The notes: generated from the sequence alone by a model not told the origin. 64,000 bases of DNA from Verrucomicrobium sp. BvORR034 (GCF_000739635.1 NZ_BATQ01000151.1:38622-102621), one strand, 5' to 3'; positions 8,821 to 18,253 are shown, counted from the stretch's first letter. A program made the numbers and translations.

Positions 8821-10067
8821 TCACGAGTTCCAGCCAGCGGAATCTGATGCTCGATGTCATCCGGGCGTTTGCCGTGCTCATCGTGCTGGTGCATCACATT
8901 GATGGGAATCTGAGCGTGAGCAGGGCGGAGCAGGCATCCTTTGCCCCTTATGCACCGCTCTTCGTTCCGGGCTGGGTGGGGGTGCCGATTTTCTTTGTCC
9001 TTTCAGGATTCCTGATCGGCTCCCTCTTGATCCAGGAACATGTGCGGACCGGTTCCGTCAACGTTGGACGGTTCCTCGTTCGCCGGGGTTTCAAAATCTA
9101 CCCGCCGTTCTACATCCTGCTGGCGGGCTACATCCTGCTGATGGTGGCCGGAGGTTCCCGCCCTGAACCCGAACGGCTGATGCGGGAGATCCTTTTCCTG
9201 CAAAACTATGGCTCAGGGGGGCTCATGGATGTGACGTGGTCCCTGGCCGTGGAGGAGCATTTTTATTTCCTCTTTGCCGCCCTGGTGTGGCTCAGCCTGA
9301 GTCTGCGGGGTCGTTCGAGTGGTGGTCCGGATGCTGCAACACAGGTGACCACCGCCAAGGTATTTGGCTTCCTGCCCTCGCTGGCAGCGGGTTTTGCGCT
9401 GGCGTGCCTCGTGCTTCGGATCGTGGAGTTCGCCCCGTATGTGTCGGGCTCGCTGGACAACACTATGAAGAACACCCACCACCGGATTGATGCCCTTTTC
9501 ATCGGTGCGGCGCTAGCCTATCTGCACTGGCGGGGCGCCACCTGGCGCTTGCTGAGCCAGCCCGTTTGGAAGGTGACCGCGATCACCCTGACGCTGACGA
9601 CCTTTGTGCTGGTGGCCTTGTCTGGTGGCAGCAGCATTGACCGGTTCCACAAGGTGACCTGGCTGTACCTGCTGGTCTCTCTCGCCACGAGCTATGTCGT
9701 CTACTTGGCCCTGGTGTGGCAGGGCCGCAGCCATGCCTTGCTCAAAGGTCTGGCCTCGGTGGGAACGGCCTCATACTGCATCTATCTGGTCCATATACCG
9801 GTGTACCGCGTGGTGGCCAAGCTGTCGTTTTTCCAGTCCCTGCCTTATCCGCTTGCCGCCAAGATCTTCTGTGCCCTGCTCCTGGCCATTGTGGTCGGTT
9901 TTGTCATGACCCGCATCGTGGAGGTGCCCTTCCTGCAACTCAGGAACCGGCTCTTCCCCTCCACCACCACAGCGCTGGGAACTCCTGGGCCAGCCGGATC
10001 CCTCCCTCCCGGGAAAGCAGCCGCTCCCGGTCCACCTCCAGAGCCCCCGCCCAACCAAATCTCGTAG
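8817..10067 (+). CDS. Acyltransferase 3 family membrane protein (second)
   Basis: 416-residue integral membrane acyltransferase. Signatures are LDVIRAFAVLIVLVHH (conserved Arg and His of helix 1), GWVGVPIFFVLSGFLIGSL, RRGFKIYPPFY and TWSLAVEEHFYF. Multiple hydrophobic helices run to about residue 380, followed by a Pro-rich cytoplasmic tail of about 30 residues. It starts inside the stop codon of the preceding glycosyltransferase. Together with the gene at 5141 it implies at least two acyl modifications, or acylation of two different sugars, in the product of this cluster. Confidence 0.87.
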   Translation: MITSSSQRNLMLDVIRAFAVLIVLVHHIDGNLSVSRAEQASFAPYAPLFVPGWVGVPIFFVLSGFLIGSLLIQEHVRTGSVNVGRFLVRRGFKIYPPFYILLAGYILLMVAGGSRPEPERLMREILFLQNYGSGGLMDVTWSLAVEEHFYFLFAALVWLSLSLRGRSSGGPDAATQVTTAKVFGFLPSLAAGFALACLVLRIVEFAPYVSGSLDNTMKNTHHRIDALFIGAALAYLHWRGATWRLLSQPVWKVTAITLTLTTFVLVALSGGSSIDRFHKVTWLYLLVSLATSYVVYLALVWQGRSHALLKGLASVGTASYCIYLVHIPVYRVVAKLSFFQSLPYPLAAKIFCALLLAIVVGFVMTRIVEVPFLQLRNRLFPSTTTALGTPGPAGSLPPGKAAAPGPPPEPPPNQIS

Positions 10068-10088
10068 CTCTGGCTCCTGCCAAGTATC

Positions 10089-10976
10089 ATGTCTCTGGAT
10101 CTTCTGCGTAAATTCCTCCGCAGCTGGCTCTCACTTTCCGCACCCATGGCCGTGGCCATGGATGCCGCCCAGTCTGACTTCGATGTTCACTTGCTCTGCT
10201 GCAGGAAGGATGTGCCGATGGCCACGGCAGGGCTCATGAGCTTCTGCAAGGCCTGGACCGGAGCGCCATTCGGGCTCCACATCCACAGTGATGGCAGCCT
10301 GGAACAGGAGGACATCGACTTTCTCCAGAAGCGCTTCACTGGAGTGCGGGTGCATTCCAACATCGATCCTGCCATCCACAAGGCCATGACGGCCAATCTG
10401 CCAACGGCAGCGCGTGTGCGGTACTCGCTGAAGTCGGTCCTGTTGCAAAAGATCCTGGATCCCTACTGCGTGGCCGGCTCCCGCCCCATCATGATCCTGG
10501 ACTCAGACATTCTGTGGTTCCAGCCCCCCCAGCTCATGGTGGAGCACCTCGAACGAGGATGTCCTCATCCGCTGGTAACCCGGGGCAATGGGGATACTCC
10601 TTTCGAGTTCGGAGATCATGCGGGATTCCCGCGAGAATGCTCCCGGGTGAACTCCGGGGTGGTGCTGTATCGCCGGTCACAACTCGACAGCGAAGTCCTG
10701 GAAAGTTTCCTTGAATCCGCTGATCTGGATCGCCGCCTGAATGCCCACTTCGTGGAGCAAACAGCCTATGCGCTGGCTCTACGCGACTTTCAGTTCCTGC
10801 CCTACCAGCAATACACCATTGACCTCCCGAAAGACGCTCACACCGTCTGCCGACACTACACGGGACCGAGGCGGGATGAATGGCTCAAGGAGAACCTGCA
10901 GTTCCTGCTGACACTCCCCTTCCGGCGGCCAGCACGAAAAGTGACGGGCATCGAAACGGCACCGATTCCGATCTGA
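10089..10976 (+). CDS. Putative GT-A glycosyltransferase with DSD motif
   Basis: 295-residue protein with a GT-A look. It has FDVHLLCCRKDVPMATAG, then a basic stretch KSVLLQKI, then IMILDSDILWF with D138-S-D140 as candidate metal/donor site, then RVNSGVVLYRR. This is the same order (DxD then N-S/T-G-V-V) as in the two DTD proteins at 3144 and 4279, but overall similarity is low. It follows the acyltransferase by 21 bp and precedes the VanZ-like gene by 10 bp. It is probably the third sugar transferase of this type in the operon; a non-catalytic relative cannot be excluded. Confidence 0.6.
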   Translation: MSLDLLRKFLRSWLSLSAPMAVAMDAAQSDFDVHLLCCRKDVPMATAGLMSFCKAWTGAPFGLHIHSDGSLEQEDIDFLQKRFTGVRVHSNIDPAIHKAMTANLPTAARVRYSLKSVLLQKILDPYCVAGSRPIMILDSDILWFQPPQLMVEHLERGCPHPLVTRGNGDTPFEFGDHAGFPRECSRVNSGVVLYRRSQLDSEVLESFLESADLDRRLNAHFVEQTAYALALRDFQFLPYQQYTIDLPKDAHTVCRHYTGPRRDEWLKENLQFLLTLPFRRPARKVTGIETAPIPI

Positions 10977-10986
10977 CCGTACTCTT

Positions 10987-11901
10987 ATGCCGCTCGCGAT
11001 GAAGCAAGGGCTCCCTTCATTCTCCAAGCTGGGAATCTTTGGCCCTTGCGCACTGATTCTGGGAATCAGCGTGGCGTTGCTGCTCCCCCTGCCCCAACCT
11101 GGGGACTCTGGCTGGGGGCCTCTCCTTTGGGACTGGGGTCATGTGCCCCTCTTTGCCGCGCTGGGATGGAGTCTGGCACCCCGACGAGGGAGGCCGGGCG
11201 AAGGATTCCGCTGGTTCCTCGCGGTATCGTGCCTGGTATTGCTTCCCTTTTTGATGGAAGGAATGCAGGCGCTGACCTCCCGCAATCCGGACTGGCGCGA
11301 CGGGCTCCACGGCATGCTTGGAGGTCTGGCTGGCTTGACGTTCCGTTTTGCGTGGTATCAGTCGCGCCGTCGGAAGTGGGGACTGCTCGCCGTGTCTGTG
11401 CTGCTCGTGCTCACCGCCTCCTGGCCGTTGATCAGGTACGGAAGCGCATTGATCCCGGGGAGAAAGGCGTTTCCGCATCTGACTCCTTTCACCTGGCTGG
11501 GAACGACACCTTTTTGGGCGATGGAGGTAGGTGGAGTAGAGCGTCCTCTCGAATACGAGGCGGGTACCGTGGTTTTGCCAGTAGAACCGCGTGGCCACAC
11601 CAGCCTGCAGTATTGGCCGCCGACCGAACGCTGGGCAGACTTCGCCCAGCTTTCCATCCGATGCAGGTCAGGAGCGGCCGCCCCTTTCGTACTAGGGGTG
11701 CGGGTGGACGGACAGGAATCTTCCCGCCGTCTGCGACTCCAGGCGACGGTGAACCCGGGTGACAATGACCTCCTGATCCCCCTCGAGGAGGGAAGTGATG
11801 CCGCGGAAGTGCTCCGCGCCGTTCACAAACTGACCCTGTTCTCTCAAGATCCCGGCACTCAGGGCTGGCTGTCGATTGAGAGAATCGCCCTTATCCCGTA
11901 G
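10987..11901 (+). CDS. VanZ-like family membrane protein
   Basis: 304 residues. The first half is a VanZ-like membrane domain: LWDWGHVPLFAALGWSL, then FLMEGMQALTSRNPDWRDGLHGMLGGLAG, the conserved E/Q and N-P-D-x-x-D-x-x-x-N-x-x-G region of the family with His in place of Asn. The second half, after a last helix around residues 130-150, looks exported and beta-rich and is not recognised. VanZ-like proteins are often found with exopolysaccharide genes in this phylum, but their biochemical role is not settled. It is the last + strand gene of the cluster and converges with a GT2 gene 4 bp away. Confidence 0.7.
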   Translation: MPLAMKQGLPSFSKLGIFGPCALILGISVALLLPLPQPGDSGWGPLLWDWGHVPLFAALGWSLAPRRGRPGEGFRWFLAVSCLVLLPFLMEGMQALTSRNPDWRDGLHGMLGGLAGLTFRFAWYQSRRRKWGLLAVSVLLVLTASWPLIRYGSALIPGRKAFPHLTPFTWLGTTPFWAMEVGGVERPLEYEAGTVVLPVEPRGHTSLQYWPPTERWADFAQLSIRCRSGAAAPFVLGVRVDGQESSRRLRLQATVNPGDNDLLIPLEEGSDAAEVLRAVHKLTLFSQDPGTQGWLSIERIALIP

Positions 11902-11905
11902 GCAT

Positions 11906-13123
11906 TTACCGCTCGTACCGCTTCAGCGTGTGCAAGCCCAGCAGGCCGAGGCACAGGAGGAGCGGGACGCTGAGGAAGTGGACAATGGCCACGAGGGTGT
12001 GGGTGAGATTGAGCCCCGCGAAGCTGGAGCCTGCCCAGATGACGAAGACGGAGAGCACCACGAGGGCGATGGCCAGCATCACGCCTGAAAGCAGGAAGAA
12101 GAGAGTGCCCTCGTCCATGTTGATCAGCCAGCGCGTGATGCCTGCCGGCTTGTCACTGGAGCGCAGGTAGCACATGCAGGAGTACATGTAGAACTGCGTG
12201 CCGACCAACCCGGCCAGAAGGAGGAGCGCCTGGCTGTGGAGGTCAAAGATATTCAGCCCCAGGAAATTCACGGGACCGGTGATGACAGCGAGGATCTGCA
12301 GCAAAGTGGCGAACACGACGGCAATGAGGCCAAGCCACTCAAACATCTGAGGCCGCTCTGAGAAGATGAAGAGCAGGTGCCGCATGCCATCCCGCCAGGT
12401 GCGCAGATGCGGCACGCGATCCGGCGGGTTGGGATTCAGGCCAGAGGGGATCTCCACGTATTGGGCGCGGTGTTTGAGCGCCTTGATGAGCAACTCGGAG
12501 GCGAACTCCATGCCGGAAGAACGCACCGCCCAGGCCTGAAACGAGGTTTTGCGCAGGCAGCGGAAGCCAGAATTGCAGTCGGACAGTTTCCCCTGGAAGA
12601 ACAGGTTGATCAGGGAGGTCAGCACCGGCGTGCCCAGATAGCGGTGCAGTGTGGGCATGGCACCAGGCTTGATGACCCCTTTGATGCGCGAGGCGATGCC
12701 CATGTCCGCATCGGCAGTCGAAGTCGCCTCATAGAGCGGCAGGGCGTGCTCGTAGAGGTAGGTGTTGTCCGCATCGGCGAACATCACATACCGCCCCTCT
12801 GCCGCCTCAATGCCGCCACTGAGCGCGGCTCCATAGCCTCTCCTCGTGACCGGCACGACCCGGGCTCCCAGCGAGGTGGCGATTTCCCTTGAACGGTCGG
12901 TGCTGCCGTTGTCAGCCACGACAATCTCATAGCGGAGCCCGGCCGCTTTCTCCAGCGACTGGCGAACCTTGGTGATGCACTCACCCAGGGATTTTTCTTC
13001 GTTGAGACAGGGAAAAACAAACGTCAGATCCACGGCGCGGCAATCTGGGGAGTTTGGTGAACGACGCGAGTCTTTTTTCGCTTCAAAATTACCTCTTACG
13101 GCAGGTGGATTCACGGTCTCCAC
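11906..13123 (-). CDS. Family 2 glycosyltransferase with C-terminal membrane helices
   Basis: 405-residue GT2 enzyme of the dolichol/undecaprenyl-phosphate sugar transferase type. The N-terminal catalytic domain has LTFVFPCLNEEKSL, EIVVADNGSTDRS and MFADADNTY (the DxD site), then FRCLRKTSF. Four or so hydrophobic helices follow from about residue 265 to 395. Such proteins load a sugar onto polyprenyl phosphate for later transfer outside the membrane. The first 30 residues are not part of the domain, so an internal start is possible. It is transcribed toward the cluster and shares a divergent 145-bp promoter gap with the large gene at 13269. Confidence 0.85.
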   Translation of the reverse strand: METVNPPAVRGNFEAKKDSRRSPNSPDCRAVDLTFVFPCLNEEKSLGECITKVRQSLEKAAGLRYEIVVADNGSTDRSREIATSLGARVVPVTRRGYGAALSGGIEAAEGRYVMFADADNTYLYEHALPLYEATSTADADMGIASRIKGVIKPGAMPTLHRYLGTPVLTSLINLFFQGKLSDCNSGFRCLRKTSFQAWAVRSSGMEFASELLIKALKHRAQYVEIPSGLNPNPPDRVPHLRTWRDGMRHLLFIFSERPQMFEWLGLIAVVFATLLQILAVITGPVNFLGLNIFDLHSQALLLLAGLVGTQFYMYSCMCYLRSSDKPAGITRWLINMDEGTLFFLLSGVMLAIALVVLSVFVIWAGSSFAGLNLTHTLVAIVHFLSVPLLLCLGLLGLHTLKRYER

Positions 13124-13268
13124 TCACGCCCGAGTGGCGTCCGCAGCCAGAATCGTCGGGCGTTTTATCCAAACAGATCCTAAGAAAGTTCCAGGGCGGG
13201 TCTGAACCAAAAGTTGTCCTAATCGGATCACCAAATGTGATTGCACGGTACGTATTGTCCATCCTCCT

Positions 13269-16200
13269 ATGAATTTACTCCCTCGCTTCGCCGGTTTATT
13301 GACGCGCGCCTTGCTCGTTCTTGCTGTGTCTGCAGGCCTGGCGGACGCGGCGCCCCTGGTCTTTGAAGGCACCACTGGGCCAGGAAAGGGCAAGCATATT
13401 GTCTTCCTGGCGGGTGACCATGAGTACCGCTCGGAGGAGTCGCTCCCGGCACTGGCCCGCATCCTGGCGAAACACCACGGCTTCAAGTGCACGGTGCTCT
13501 TCGACATCGACGCCCAGGGGGACATCGTGGCGGGCGAGGTTCCCAACATCCCCGGCATGGAGGCACTCGATTCCGCCGACCTCGCGGTGGTGTTCCTGCG
13601 CTTTCAGAACCTTCCCGCAGATCAGATGAAGCACTTCGATGCTTACCTGAACCGCGGCGGCCCAGTGGTCGGCCTGAGGACGGCAACGCATGGCTTCAAG
13701 ATTCCAAAGGACGGTCCCTTTGTGAAGTACTCGTTTGATTACAAAGGTGTCGACTACGAACTGGGCTTCGGTCATCAGGTGCTCGGCCAGACATGGGTGG
13801 GGCACTATGGCACCAATCACAAGCAAAGCACCCGCATTGCCATCGTGCCGGACAAGGCCTCACATCCCATCCTGCGTGGGGTGAAGGACGTGTGGGTGCA
13901 GGCCGGTGGCTATGTAGGCAAGCCGACGAGCGGCGAGATTCTGACCATGGCGCAACCGCTCAACGGCATGACCTCCGACTCACCTGCGGATGCAACCAAG
14001 CCTCCCATGCCAAGTGAGTGGACGCGCACGTACAAGACGGCGTCTGGCAAAGAAGGCCGCGTCTTCACGACGCTCTACGGCACCTCGGAAGACATCACGA
14101 ATGACGGATATCGCCGCCTCGTCGTGAATGGCATGCTCTGGGCAGTTGGCCTGGAGGACCAGATCAAACCGGATCTCAACATTGAGTTCGTCGGCCCCTT
14201 CAAGCCCAACACCTTCGCCGGTGGCGCGTACGCCCGCGGCATCAAGCCAGAGATGTATGCAGGCTACGAAAGTCCGATCCCGGCAAACAACAACACCAAG
14301 GGTGCCCCCAAACCCCAGCCTGCAGCCAAGCTCGAACCCGCCAAACCAGCCGCTCCCACCGCCGCGCCTGCTCCTATGGTGACCGGCAAGCCAGCCCGCT
14401 TCGTGCGCATCGAACTCCCCGGAGACCGCGAGACCCTGACGCTGGCCGAGGTGGAAGTCATCGCAGGAGGCAAGAACATCGCTCCCACCGGCAAAGCCAC
14501 CCAATCAACCACGACTCACGGGGGCAGCCCTGAGCGGGCGCTGGATGGCAACAAAAGCTCTGACTGGGGCAAGAGCGGCCAGACCCACACTCAGGAGAAC
14601 AAGCCCAATCCCTGGTGGGAACTCGACCTCGGCAAGGCGACGGATATTGAGAAAATCGGCATCTGGAATCGCGAAGGACTCTCCGGCCGCCTCGATGCTT
14701 TCACGCTGCGGCTCCTGAATGCGGATCGGAAAGACGTCTTCGTCGCCACCAAAGTTGAAGCTCCAGAGTCGATGACCGTCGACATCAAGGACAAGGGCAA
14801 ACTCACTTACCTCACCTTCGACGGCAAGCCGGGCAAACCTGCCTCAAAAAACGGCAAGTCAGGCAACACCAGCGGAAGCAGCCCCTCCGGCCCACCGGAA
14901 CCGCCGCTTGCCGAGGTACCTGCTGACTACAAGGACCCTCTGCCGTTCACGTTCAGCAAGGGTGAAGTCGTCGCGATTCTCGGCAACGGTCTTCCGGAGC
15001 GCATGCAGCACGATGGCTGGATGGAGACAGTCTTGCAGAGCCAGCTGGCGAACCAGCAGGTGCGCTTCCGCAACATGACCACCAGCGGGGACCGCCCGAA
15101 CTCCTACCCGCGCAGCCCGGGCCAGATCTCGATGGCCACTTACTTGCAGCATGTGAAGGCGGACGTGGTATTCGGCTTCTTTGGCTACAACGAGTCCTAC
15201 GACAACAAACCGGATGAATACAAAGCGCAGCTTCTTGAGTTCGTGAAGAAGACGCGCGGCACCAAGCCGAATGGCAAGTCGTTCCCGCGCATCGTCCTCT
15301 TCAGCCCCATCGCGCACGAGGACACGCACAATCCGAATGTCCCCGACGGCAAGGCGCACAATGTGCAGCTCGAAGCCTACACAAAGGCCACGGAAGCCGC
15401 GGCGAAAGAGGCGGGCGTTGCCTTTGTTGATTTGTATCATCCTTCGCTGGCGCTCTTCAAGGCCGCGAAAGAACCGCTTACGATCAACGGGGTCCACCTT
15501 ACCGATGAGGGCAATCGTCAGCTCGCAGAAGTGATTGGCACCGCCCTGCTCGGCAAAGTGGTGAGCGCGTCGGCCTCTCTGGATCCATTGAGAGAGGCCG
15601 TGCTCGACAAGAGCTACCACTGGTATCAGCGCTACCACGCCTCTGATGGCAATGACGTCTGGGGCAGCCGTTCGACGCTGGCCTTCGTGGATGGCCAGAC
15701 CAACGGCGTGGTCCTGCAGCACGAGCTCTCCATGCTCGATGTCATGACCGCGAACCGTGACGAACGTGTGTGGGCAAGGATCACCGGGGGAGACAAGAAG
15801 ATCGATGACAGCAATGTGCCCACTCCTGTACCAGTGAAGTCAAACGTCGGCGGCGCCAGCAAGAGCAGCAGCGCGCAGAAGGAAGGCCGCCTCACCTACA
15901 TCAGCGGCGAGGAAGGCATTAAGCACATGGCCGTGCGGAAGGGCTTCGAGGTGCAGCTCTTTGCCGATGAGCAGAAGTTTCCTGAACTGGCGAATCCTGT
16001 GCAGATGCAGTTCGACGTCAAAGGCCGCCTCTGGGTGGCGGTGTGGCCCGACTATCCAAAGTGGGAGCCGCTGAAGGAGTCACGCGATGCCTTGATCATC
16101 CTTCACGATGACAACAACGACGGCAAGGCTGACCGCTCTACCGAGTTTGCAAAAGTGAACAACCCGCTCGGGTTCGAGTTCTGGAATGGCGGTGTGCTCG

Positions 16201-17786
16201 TCACCCGGCAGAGCGAACTTCTGTTCCTGAAGGACACGGATGGCGATGACAAGGCGGACGTGCGCATCATCATGCTGCAGGGTCTCGACAGCAGCGACAC
16301 GCACCATGGCGCCAACAATCTCATCTACGGCCCGGATGGTGGCATCTACTGGCAGAGTGGCGTCTTCATGCAGCACAACCACGAGCATCCGTGGGGACCG
16401 TCACTGCAGGCATCTGCAAGCGCCATGTACCGCTTTGATCCCCGCCGCTTCACCATCTCAAAACACGCAGACAATTCCCCAAATCCGCACGGCACCTCGT
16501 TCGACTACTGGGGGTATCAGTATGCCACCGACGGCACCGGCGGTCGCGCGTATCAGGTGCGCCCCGAGGGCAGCAGCTTCAAGATGTATGAACTGCTCAA
16601 GAAGGAAGTGCGCCCCGTCACCGCAAGCGAGGTGGTGAGCAGCCAGCACTTCCCCGCGGAAATGCAGGGCGATTTCCTGATTTGCAACGTCATCGGATTC
16701 CTGGGCGTGAAGCAGTATCACCTGGAGCGCGATGCGGAGAAGGCTTCCGTCTGGGGTGAACCTTCGGGCGAGGAACTCACCGTCAAAGTCACCCAAGCAG
16801 ACGGCACCGTGGCGGAGGAGAAGTCCCGCGGCTTCCTTATGAGCGGCGACAAGAACTTCCGCCCCTCGGATGCGGTCTTTGCTCCCGATGGCTCGCTTTA
16901 TCTGGCCGACTGGCACAATGTCATCATCGGCCACATGCAGCACAACGTGCGAGACCCCAATCGTGACCACGCCCATGGACGCATCTACCGCATCACGGCG
17001 ACCGGACGCGAGTTGCAGAAGCCTGTGGCCATCGCTGGCCAGCCCATCCCTGCGTTGCTGGAAAATCTGAAGCACCCGACGGACAGCATCCGCCACCGGA
17101 CCCGTATCGAACTCAGTGCCCGTGACTCGAAAGAAGTGATCACCGCGACAACGGAGTGGCTCAAACAGTTCGACTCAAACAAGAAAGAGGACGCGCATCA
17201 CCTGCTGGAAGGCCTCTGGCTCCACCAGCAGCACAATGTGCGCAACGTTGAGTTGCTCGGCCAGCTCCTGAAGTCCCCTGAGCCGCATGCCCGCAACGCT
17301 GCCCACGTGGTGCAGCACCTGTGGTACAATGTCGAATCCACCCTGCATGGCGGCATCATCGCCGGCGATGTGGAAGCGAAGGCTCAGAAATCCGGCATCC
17401 TCAGCGACACTCCAGAGCTCACCACCATCCGCATCGCCACCGTGCCTGAGCGCATGATGTATGATGTGAAAGAGCTCACCGTGAAACCGGGTAAGAAGGT
17501 GAAGCTCATCTTCGCCAATCCCGACTTCATGCCGCACAACATCCTGCTGGTAAATCCCGGAAAAATCGATGAGGTCGCCAACAAGGCCCTGGTGATGGGT
17601 GCCCAGGGCTTTGAGACTGGTTTCATTCCCGAGAGCAAGGAAATCCTCTGGCACAGCAAGCTGCTGGATCATGGAAAAGAACAGATCATCGAGTTCACCG
17701 CCCCCGAGAAGGCTGGTGAGTATCCCTATGTCTGCTCATTCCCGGGACACTCCATCATCATGCGCGGGGTACTGAAGGTGAAGTAA
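13269..17786 (+). CDS. Exported ThuA / discoidin / SGNH / dehydrogenase-propeller / cupredoxin multidomain protein
   Basis: 1505 residues with a signal peptide (about 1-25). Domains in order: ThuA-like (about 40-300, HIVFLAGDHEYRS); Pro/Ala linker; F5/8 type C discoidin-like (about 376-524, ending a KATDIEKIGIWNRE beta fold); SGNH hydrolase-like (about 558-760); PVC-type membrane-bound dehydrogenase propeller (about 880-1260, with DDNNDGKADR and DTDGDDKADV Ca-type loops); short HEAT-like helices; azurin-like cupredoxin (about 1385-1505). Copper ligands are placed at His1423, Cys1489, His1494 and Met1498. Relatives usually end in a c-type cytochrome; no CxxCH is present here. The SGNH block I reads GNG instead of GDS, so the catalytic Ser is missing. 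A clear terminator follows at 17819. Likely periplasmic sugar oxidation coupled to a copper electron carrier (inference). Confidence 0.85.
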   Translation: MNLLPRFAGLLTRALLVLAVSAGLADAAPLVFEGTTGPGKGKHIVFLAGDHEYRSEESLPALARILAKHHGFKCTVLFDIDAQGDIVAGEVPNIPGMEALDSADLAVVFLRFQNLPADQMKHFDAYLNRGGPVVGLRTATHGFKIPKDGPFVKYSFDYKGVDYELGFGHQVLGQTWVGHYGTNHKQSTRIAIVPDKASHPILRGVKDVWVQAGGYVGKPTSGEILTMAQPLNGMTSDSPADATKPPMPSEWTRTYKTASGKEGRVFTTLYGTSEDITNDGYRRLVVNGMLWAVGLEDQIKPDLNIEFVGPFKPNTFAGGAYARGIKPEMYAGYESPIPANNNTKGAPKPQPAAKLEPAKPAAPTAAPAPMVTGKPARFVRIELPGDRETLTLAEVEVIAGGKNIAPTGKATQSTTTHGGSPERALDGNKSSDWGKSGQTHTQENKPNPWWELDLGKATDIEKIGIWNREGLSGRLDAFTLRLLNADRKDVFVATKVEAPESMTVDIKDKGKLTYLTFDGKPGKPASKNGKSGNTSGSSPSGPPEPPLAEVPADYKDPLPFTFSKGEVVAILGNGLPERMQHDGWMETVLQSQLANQQVRFRNMTTSGDRPNSYPRSPGQISMATYLQHVKADVVFGFFGYNESYDNKPDEYKAQLLEFVKKTRGTKPNGKSFPRIVLFSPIAHEDTHNPNVPDGKAHNVQLEAYTKATEAAAKEAGVAFVDLYHPSLALFKAAKEPLTINGVHLTDEGNRQLAEVIGTALLGKVVSASASLDPLREAVLDKSYHWYQRYHASDGNDVWGSRSTLAFVDGQTNGVVLQHELSMLDVMTANRDERVWARITGGDKKIDDSNVPTPVPVKSNVGGASKSSSAQKEGRLTYISGEEGIKHMAVRKGFEVQLFADEQKFPELANPVQMQFDVKGRLWVAVWPDYPKWEPLKESRDALIILHDDNNDGKADRSTEFAKVNNPLGFEFWNGGVLVTRQSELLFLKDTDGDDKADVRIIMLQGLDSSDTHHGANNLIYGPDGGIYWQSGVFMQHNHEHPWGPSLQASASAMYRFDPRRFTISKHADNSPNPHGTSFDYWGYQYATDGTGGRAYQVRPEGSSFKMYELLKKEVRPVTASEVVSSQHFPAEMQGDFLICNVIGFLGVKQYHLERDAEKASVWGEPSGEELTVKVTQADGTVAEEKSRGFLMSGDKNFRPSDAVFAPDGSLYLADWHNVIIGHMQHNVRDPNRDHAHGRIYRITATGRELQKPVAIAGQPIPALLENLKHPTDSIRHRTRIELSARDSKEVITATTEWLKQFDSNKKEDAHHLLEGLWLHQQHNVRNVELLGQLLKSPEPHARNAAHVVQHLWYNVESTLHGGIIAGDVEAKAQKSGILSDTPELTTIRIATVPERMMYDVKELTVKPGKKVKLIFANPDFMPHNILLVNPGKIDEVANKALVMGAQGFETGFIPESKEILWHSKLLDHGKEQIIEFTAPEKAGEYPYVCSFPGHSIIMRGVLKVK

Positions 17787-17818
17787 GAGCCGGCATCTGC
17801 TCAATCGTCATGGCTTTC

Positions 17819-17857
17819 GGTGGAGGGGCGGCAGTTCCGTCTCTCCACCTCGTTTTT
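17819..17857 (+). terminator. Rho-independent terminator of the large gene
   Basis: A 13-bp stem, GGTGGAGGGGCGG (17819-17831) pairing with CCGTCTCTCCACC (17837-17849), with a 5-nt loop CAGTT and only two G-T pairs, is followed by TCGTTTTT. It lies 33 bp after the stop codon of the gene at 13269. The rest of the gap up to the tRNA (17858-18010) holds nothing I could identify. Confidence 0.85.
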
Positions 17858-18010
17858 GTGAAGTGCGCTTCAGCCGGGACCCGTAGAATGGCTCACCTGA
17901 GAGGGTCTGGCTGCCCCCCCCAGGGAAACTGAAGGTGTCTCCCCTACCCCGGAGCCTCCAAGGATCCTGGGGGACACTCACGCCAGTCGTTCAGTTGGAA
18001 CCGTTTACAC

Positions 18011-18085
18011 TGGCGTCCCCGGCAAGAATCGAACTTGCATTTAAGGTTTAGGAAACCCTCGTTCTATCCATTGAACTACGGGGAC
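18011..18085 (-). tRNA. tRNA-Arg (anticodon CCU)
   Basis: The minus strand folds as a complete cloverleaf: acceptor GTCCCCG (18079-18085) pairs exactly with CGGGGAC, D-arm GTTC/GAAC, anticodon stem AGGGT/ACCTT with loop TTCCTAA (anticodon CCT), a 4-nt variable loop, T-arm GCAAG/CTTGC with loop TTCGATT, discriminator G and an encoded CCA (18011-18013). Total 72 nt plus CCA. It should read the AGG codon. It is surrounded by non-coding DNA and points away from the AlkC-like gene. Confidence 0.95.
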
Positions 18086-18097
18086 ACGGGAGCGGGC

Positions 18098-18125
18098 AAT
18101 ATGCGCGGTGATTTTGCCGTGGCAA
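18098..18125 (-). promoter_or_regulatory. Likely sigma-70 promoter of the tRNA gene
   Basis: On the minus strand a TTGCCA box (18120-18125) and a CATATT box (18098-18103) are separated by 16 bp, with the -10 box 12 bp upstream of the mature tRNA 5' end at 18085. The match is reasonable but not perfect, and no experimental start is known. Confidence 0.5.
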
Positions 18126-18253
18126 GGAGTTCCTCGGGGTGGCGACCTCACGTGGGAGGCAGCCAAAAAGTCTGCTGGACTCCTGACATAGGATTGTCAG
18201 TCTCAGCAGCTACTTTCTGGAGAACCTCCGTTTCCCCCTCCATCTGCCCTCCG

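Noticed and set aside
17886..18000. Possible structured RNA (SRP RNA, tmRNA or riboswitch) between the terminator and the tRNA
   Set aside because: Some G/C-rich pairing exists, but the conserved GGAAG/AGCAGCC core of SRP RNA, tmRNA ends and any riboswitch core I know are absent.
18035..18253. Longer start for the AlkC-like protein
   Set aside because: This extension would be translated from DNA of the tRNA gene and its promoter, and it does not resemble the family.
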